This document shows positions 58,701-64,000 of a stretch of 64,000 bases of DNA, piece after piece. Position numbers and translations under genes: made by a program. A model generated the notes under the pieces. It worked only from the letters and a program-made list of their open reading frames with translations, ran no database searches and was not told where the DNA came from. The stretch covers positions 26,572,122-26,636,121 of the forward strand of contig OW388292.1 of the NCBI GenBank assembly GCA_936450465.1. Direction: 5' to 3'. This DNA is from Gibbula magus (taxonomy: Eukaryota > Mollusca > Gastropoda > Trochida > Trochidae). Within the stretch, counting starts at the first letter, position 1. Every line of letters begins with the position of its first letter.

Positions 58701-61700
58701 GAAATCCTAAAAGCTTGTTCATCATGTAAAAAACAAACATGTAAACAAACAATAAACTATAGGAATTGTAAATCCGGTATTGCAGTTTTAGTGTTGGTCA
58801 TACTTTTTTAAGACTTCTTTAAGACTTATAATTCATAAAAATGTGCCTGATTTGATTTCAATAACAAAATCTAACATATGTAATGTGTATAGGAATTTTA
58901 ATTATTTACTGTTAAGAATGACGTAATAAAAAAAGTCTTTACATACAAAAGATGGGCACTAAAATATAGTTATTGTTACCTTGCCAATGCTTTCAACTGT
59001 GTAATTATAAAGGTAATAACACATTGACAACAGGTTCGCAATAACTAATAACACTCTATCCATATTCAGGTATTACATATTGACGTCACAGCAATCAAAT
59101 ATACAAATAAACCTAACCTACTTAACAATATACATGTAATTAACTATTATACATAGAGGTCACACGGCACCTAATCAGTATTCAGCCACTAGTAGCTGGA
59201 TACCACAAACAGCTCCATGAGTGCTGGCAGTTATAGATCTAGCTCTGATATAAAGGCAGTAGAATATCAACCCCCGATCAATAAAACACGTTCTGTACAT
59301 GTGTATCAAAGGACGGTATAACATTCACTGAACTAGAGGCACTCAGGACCATACAAATAACTGTAACAAAGCCTTTATATTTTTATCGTCAACCAAAACA
59401 GAATATCTAGTGAAATATCGAATGACACTACATGACATCAAAAGAACTTATTTACATTTATTAGCAAGAGAGAATAACAAAGGCTTGGTAACATATCTAT
59501 ATGACATATTGAGTTAGAACTTCAAAATGCAAGCCATGGTAATAATGTATTATGTTGACACAAAACTAACCTTAGTCTGTATTCACTGTATTTATATTAG
59601 TAATGTAAACAAGTCAGTTTTGCATAATTTAAAGATATATTGAGTGCTTAATATATTGTGTTCTTGAATATGGTGTCATATAGTGCCTTTCTTTGTTATA
59701 TTCTATACTCTGTACCATTACATTACATACATAACTAATGTCAACAACAATGTTCAAAACCTGCTTTGTAACGACAGGTGGTCTAGATCTGTTGTCACGA
59801 GCATGAGAAATAAGAAACAAATCACTTTTACACCAACTTAACATTTCTTAAATGTTAGAATACATTATTTCAAATTTGATTTTGAAAAAATGTGAATTTA
59901 ATGTTTAAATGTTTTACAATAACCCCCATCTATGACCAATACAAACGCCGCTGTTATCCTTCCTCGTTGAACACTACTGTCGTTAGGAAGTGAACACACT
60001 GTATTTGTTTGTCAAATGTCAATTTCCTGTGTTTCTTCATTACTTTCTTAGCACTGTTAATAACGGACGGCGCAACAATACATAGCCATGCCTTCTGTTT
60101 ATGTAGTTGTTGGTTCAACACGCTGCACAGCGTATCATCGACATCAACTGTTGTTTCCTCAATCTCTCCAGTATAACCCTCGGACTTTAACGGAGACGTT
60201 TTACATGAATTTTATAATAGTTAAATTCAAGTGAAAGTTTCGTGTATATTCAAAATTACATCTTCGTGTATAATTTTGTTGATCTTATTGTCGTAACATG
60301 TAATTATTAATTCTAAAATTTTGGTGAACAAAGGATTGTTGTACAAGAACTGTAAACGTTTATATTTATTTTTCTATCGATCAAGACATATATAGGTATA
60401 AGGTATAGGTATCGGTATAAAGTTATAAAATCATTATCACTGAATGTGTCTACGTCACTTAAACCCCTTTGCTTTATTGCTGATTATTAAGTTTTACTTA
60501 CATGGGAAAGGAATATATGTAGAACAACTAATATGAATGTATGCAACTACATGTTCACACTGAATTTGATATACTTTTGTTTATGTTATATTTTCGGATG
60601 AAAGCAGAATCGCAAAACCAATCATACTCTTGGTTTCCCGAACACCTTCAGTTACAATAATTTGTATTTTTATCATATAACATGAATCAACTATAACATT
60701 TTGTTTTCGTATAGATGAAAGTTAGAATCTCAAAACCCAGATACTTAGTTTGCCGAACACTTTTAGTTACAATTATTTATCATATTATAAAAATCAGCTA
60801 TAAAATCTTGTTTCCGTTAATCACCAATACAAAACAATCATAACCCTTACACGTAACGTAAATACGTAGAATATGAATATTTATAGGGACAATCACTGTT
60901 TCACGCAACTTTAAAGTTCAATGCTCATTAAATTCTATCTCACAAATGAATAACATCTACTTTATCTTGTCATCGTTCATTCAGTGCGCCCTGTCAATGA
61001 AGCAATGGTTTCCCTCGTAAATAGTTTATATCTCAGGATCCCATTCATACTGCCAGTGACTGCTTTAACGATCGCTTTTAATGAGAAACCGAAGGTAGTG
61101 TGTTTACTTAATTATTTACGACTTCGGGTCTCTCTATTCAGGTTGCGTCATCACTGGCAACATAAGTCCATTGTTGTGTAACATGGAATCACTGCAAGGG
61201 CCATATTAAACTCAATACATAGATGTACAAAAGAATGGGACGACATTTAACAACACGACTTAACGATTTTTAAAGTAATAACTTAAAGCTTAATGCTGCA
61301 TTGATTAAAGTTATCATGGCAACGTACGAGTATGCCATTTAAAGCAGTTGATTTGCATTTTTGCAAAGATAAATAAAAGGAGTTTCTTAAAAAAACATTT
61401 AATATCTGATATTCGTTTTGTAACTCTCCACAGCGTTTGACGTATTTTATTTCTCGAAGTGCATTATTTCTTTATCAACCACCGAAGCATAACGTACGAC
61501 AGCCAGTTTATCTATACAAAAGTTTATCTATACAACAGTTTATCTCTACAACAGATCAGATGTTGTCACCACGTGGGTCTCGTCGCTTAATGACTCACAC
61601 CCGGGGTCATATCGCTGCTCCAAAACCGTTATATGAGAAGTCCTGACGTGACCTGGCCCCTCCCCCTCGCAGAAAACATGTCCACAATAGTCACGCTTCA

Positions 61701-64000
61701 ACGATTCCTTGGTAGGGTTCAGTTTCTTACATCTAATGTTTTAAAGAGCTATTGTGTAATAACTGTTTGAGAGGCATTCTGGAAGTTGGTGTGATGAAGA
61801 AGACAAATATTTTATGGAAATAAAATATGTTTTTTTATGCTTGATAACGGTATAAGGATCTATACCGAAACGTCGCTATTGTTAATAAAGAAGTTGATCA
61901 TCAATAAAACATTTGTCGTCTTCAGCTATTGTGTCAGTCTATTATATTTTCCTCACTGACAGTCAAAGCTGTATATAATAAATTCTTCATTTCAGAACAT
62001 CTCTGTTTTGTAAAAAAACCAGTTCTTGTTTTGTCCAAAAAAAGTCGCTAAGATTCATGTTTTTTTTCTCTGAAGTACCATTCCTATGTAGATGTACTTA
62101 AGTACTTATTACTCACACTGCAATATTCATAGCCAGTGTTTAGATAGAGACTAAATCATTCATTGAATAACCGCATATGAAACCGATAGAAGTTTGATAA
62201 AACGTTATATAATACATTTATACATTACATGTTACACTGATGAGAGAGACTTAGGTTCTATTGATCTTTCTATTAAAATTCTGACAACTACATACTAATT
62301 TATATTTGATAAGCTAATGCACTCAAACAATCAGAAAACACAGGCCATTAGTATAACAGTAAGGTGATCAAACATGGGGCTCTAAGGTACGGTAAAGGGA
62401 GTTAGGTTTACCTAAGCAAATGTTGTTTTGTGCATGGAAGCCTAGGTATATATGATACAATACGACAGTTACAAGTATATACCGTTTTCCTACCATTAAT
62501 AGATGGTAAACTTCTCAATTAAGTGATACTAAAATCCCCAATCCAATAGACAGGTAACACTTTCACAGTAATAACAGGTTGGTTGGTTTGTTGGTATTCA
62601 ATGCTAGTCCTACTGGATTATCGTTTTACATGACTGACCTCCATTCAATACATTACTACGCCAGATTTACCTGTAAGTTATCCTTAATCCGATTTAACGC
62701 TGCAGCCAAATACTCAGAATCTTACCTTATCAGAGAATGTCCATGTCCTTATAAAGGCTGACAGTCCTGAAGCTCATTCCTCGTGTAGTGATCCTGTCTG
62801 TATTGCCAGGCAGGGTATGGTGGCTACGTTCGGGCGATTGTTTACATGTTTGCGTGTGGGGGTGTTGTGAAACCAAGGTAATCATCACCTTCATAAGGCA
62901 ACAGCGGAGGATGACTCTTAACCACTGCAAACTGTTTTCGTTGTATCTTCGAAGGAATTTGTGGAAAACTCTTACAATTTATTTGAAATCAGTATATCAT
63001 TATTTTTGCATAACGATAACCATAATGATATTTCAAGCCAGATAAAGTTTAATTTTAATTATTTTTTCTCCAAAATTCAATTCTAAATTATCATAAATAT
63101 ATTGGAAAAAATACACTGACTAGGAATAAAGTCGTGGTTTCATAATATATCAAAATCTAATTTTGAACGGATGGCGTGTCGTCATCGCCAAAACACAACC
63201 GAGGGAAACTATTGAAAGTCACTGAACCGGTTCTGCTCCGGGTAGACCGAATGTTGATAACCTGTACGAATGCGAGCTTCACAATAGGTGCTTGCCCTGA
63301 GAGAATTCAGACATGGGTGTGTCTCGATTTCGCAATGAGAACAGCTTGACAGAGTCGAAAGTTTTATTTGACGTCAGCGGTCATACGTTAAACGTAAACG
63401 ACGTCAGTAAACAGCAAACTTGCAATTTGCTTGTCATGATTGTCCCGAAATAAACAAAATGTGTCATCAATACGTATTACGTGTTGACGTCACTCCTTAC
63501 ACAATACTAAATACTTATCATTTTGACAATAGCGTGAAACAGGAACATGTTCATCTTCTGACTCTTGGTTATATATGATAATAAGTTATTTGTAATACAA
63601 AACTGAATACGTGTAAAATGATCATAAGTATATAAGATTACTACGAAAAGAGCGGATACCTAGAATGCAAAGTAAACTGTTTGTAAACTCTTGTTCCAAA
63701 TGTAGTAATCCATTGAACAGTAAACCTTTTTGCATGAAGAAGACACATTTTTATGTGAAAGTGTATCAAAGGATAAAGGGATTGCGTATCATCACATGAA
63801 ATAGCAGTTGTTACATACCAGAGGAAATGTCTTTTGTTAGACGACATGAAATATCTGTTGAACAATATTGTAACAACAGTCTCCGGGAACATTTCGTCTG
63901 ATATCTGAATGTCGGTGTTCACGATATCCGATGTAATTATTGATAAATATTTATATTATGTAATAAAGTGTAGTTTGTTTTTTTATTTTCACATTGATCC
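55791..64000. other. 8.2 kb without a recognised gene
   Basis: AT-rich sequence. Short frames up to 109 aa (58073-58402, 63641-63922, 62788-63045) lack domain features and credible splice context. Minor simple repeats occur, such as (ATAAAAC)n at 57716-57750 and a GGTATA-rich tract at 60390-60420. A plus-strand signal CAATAAAACATTTG lies at 61902. The 5' UTR exon and promoter of the minus-strand 364-aa ORF gene may lie here, but I could not place them. Confidence 0.45.

Overview
This window is nuclear DNA from an animal, most likely a mollusc. It is AT-rich, its genes are small exons separated by large introns with canonical GT/AG borders, and it is crowded with non-autonomous DNA transposons, worn non-LTR retrotransposons and minisatellites. 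The mollusc call is an inference from repeat style: a short SINE carrying a TTTAACGCCAC core and several 'caaggtcacc' type dispersed repeats. No prokaryotic, organellar or CRISPR features were seen.

I could reconstruct four protein-coding genes exon by exon, with reading phases that agree across every junction. (1) On the minus strand, from about 8.7 kb down to the left edge, is an MFSD1-type lysosomal transporter of the major facilitator superfamily. Ten exons (356 codons) are present and the 3' end lies outside the window. (2) On the plus strand, 12.47-21.85 kb, is a complete 14-exon ZYG11 gene (741 aa). It encodes the substrate receptor of a CUL2-elongin ubiquitin ligase and is followed by a probable 3' UTR of about 5 kb. 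(3) On the minus strand, 38.57-30.56 kb, is a 12-exon, 441-aa coiled-coil protein with a very acidic C-terminus that I do not recognise. (4) On the minus strand, 50.55-49.46 kb, is a single coding exon for a 364-aa largely disordered protein with a PPxY motif, also unrecognised. A 93-aa ORF at 47.1-47.4 kb is a weak candidate. MFSD1 and ZYG11 are divergent across about 3.7 kb; ZYG11 and the coiled-coil gene are convergent.

The rest is dominated by repeats. The left edge is a 35-bp minisatellite with repeated TGACGTCA sites. MFSD1 introns hold a hAT-like element with a perfect 8-bp duplication, a 1.5-kb element with hAT-like ends and a dispersed repeat built of TCAAGGTCA palindromes. ZYG11 introns hold small TIR elements, one with a perfect 31-bp central hairpin. 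The coiled-coil gene holds a SINE with a 14-bp target duplication and a minisatellite that copies its own splice donor. At 39.5-41.0 kb there is an array of 145-bp units, and at 41.3-43.0 kb a young-looking 1.64-kb transposon with 66-bp TIRs. At 44.6-46.4 kb there is a decayed CR1/L2-like LINE, and at 55.3-55.7 kb a LINE tail nested in another repeat. From about 50.6 to 64 kb I see no convincing coding exon.
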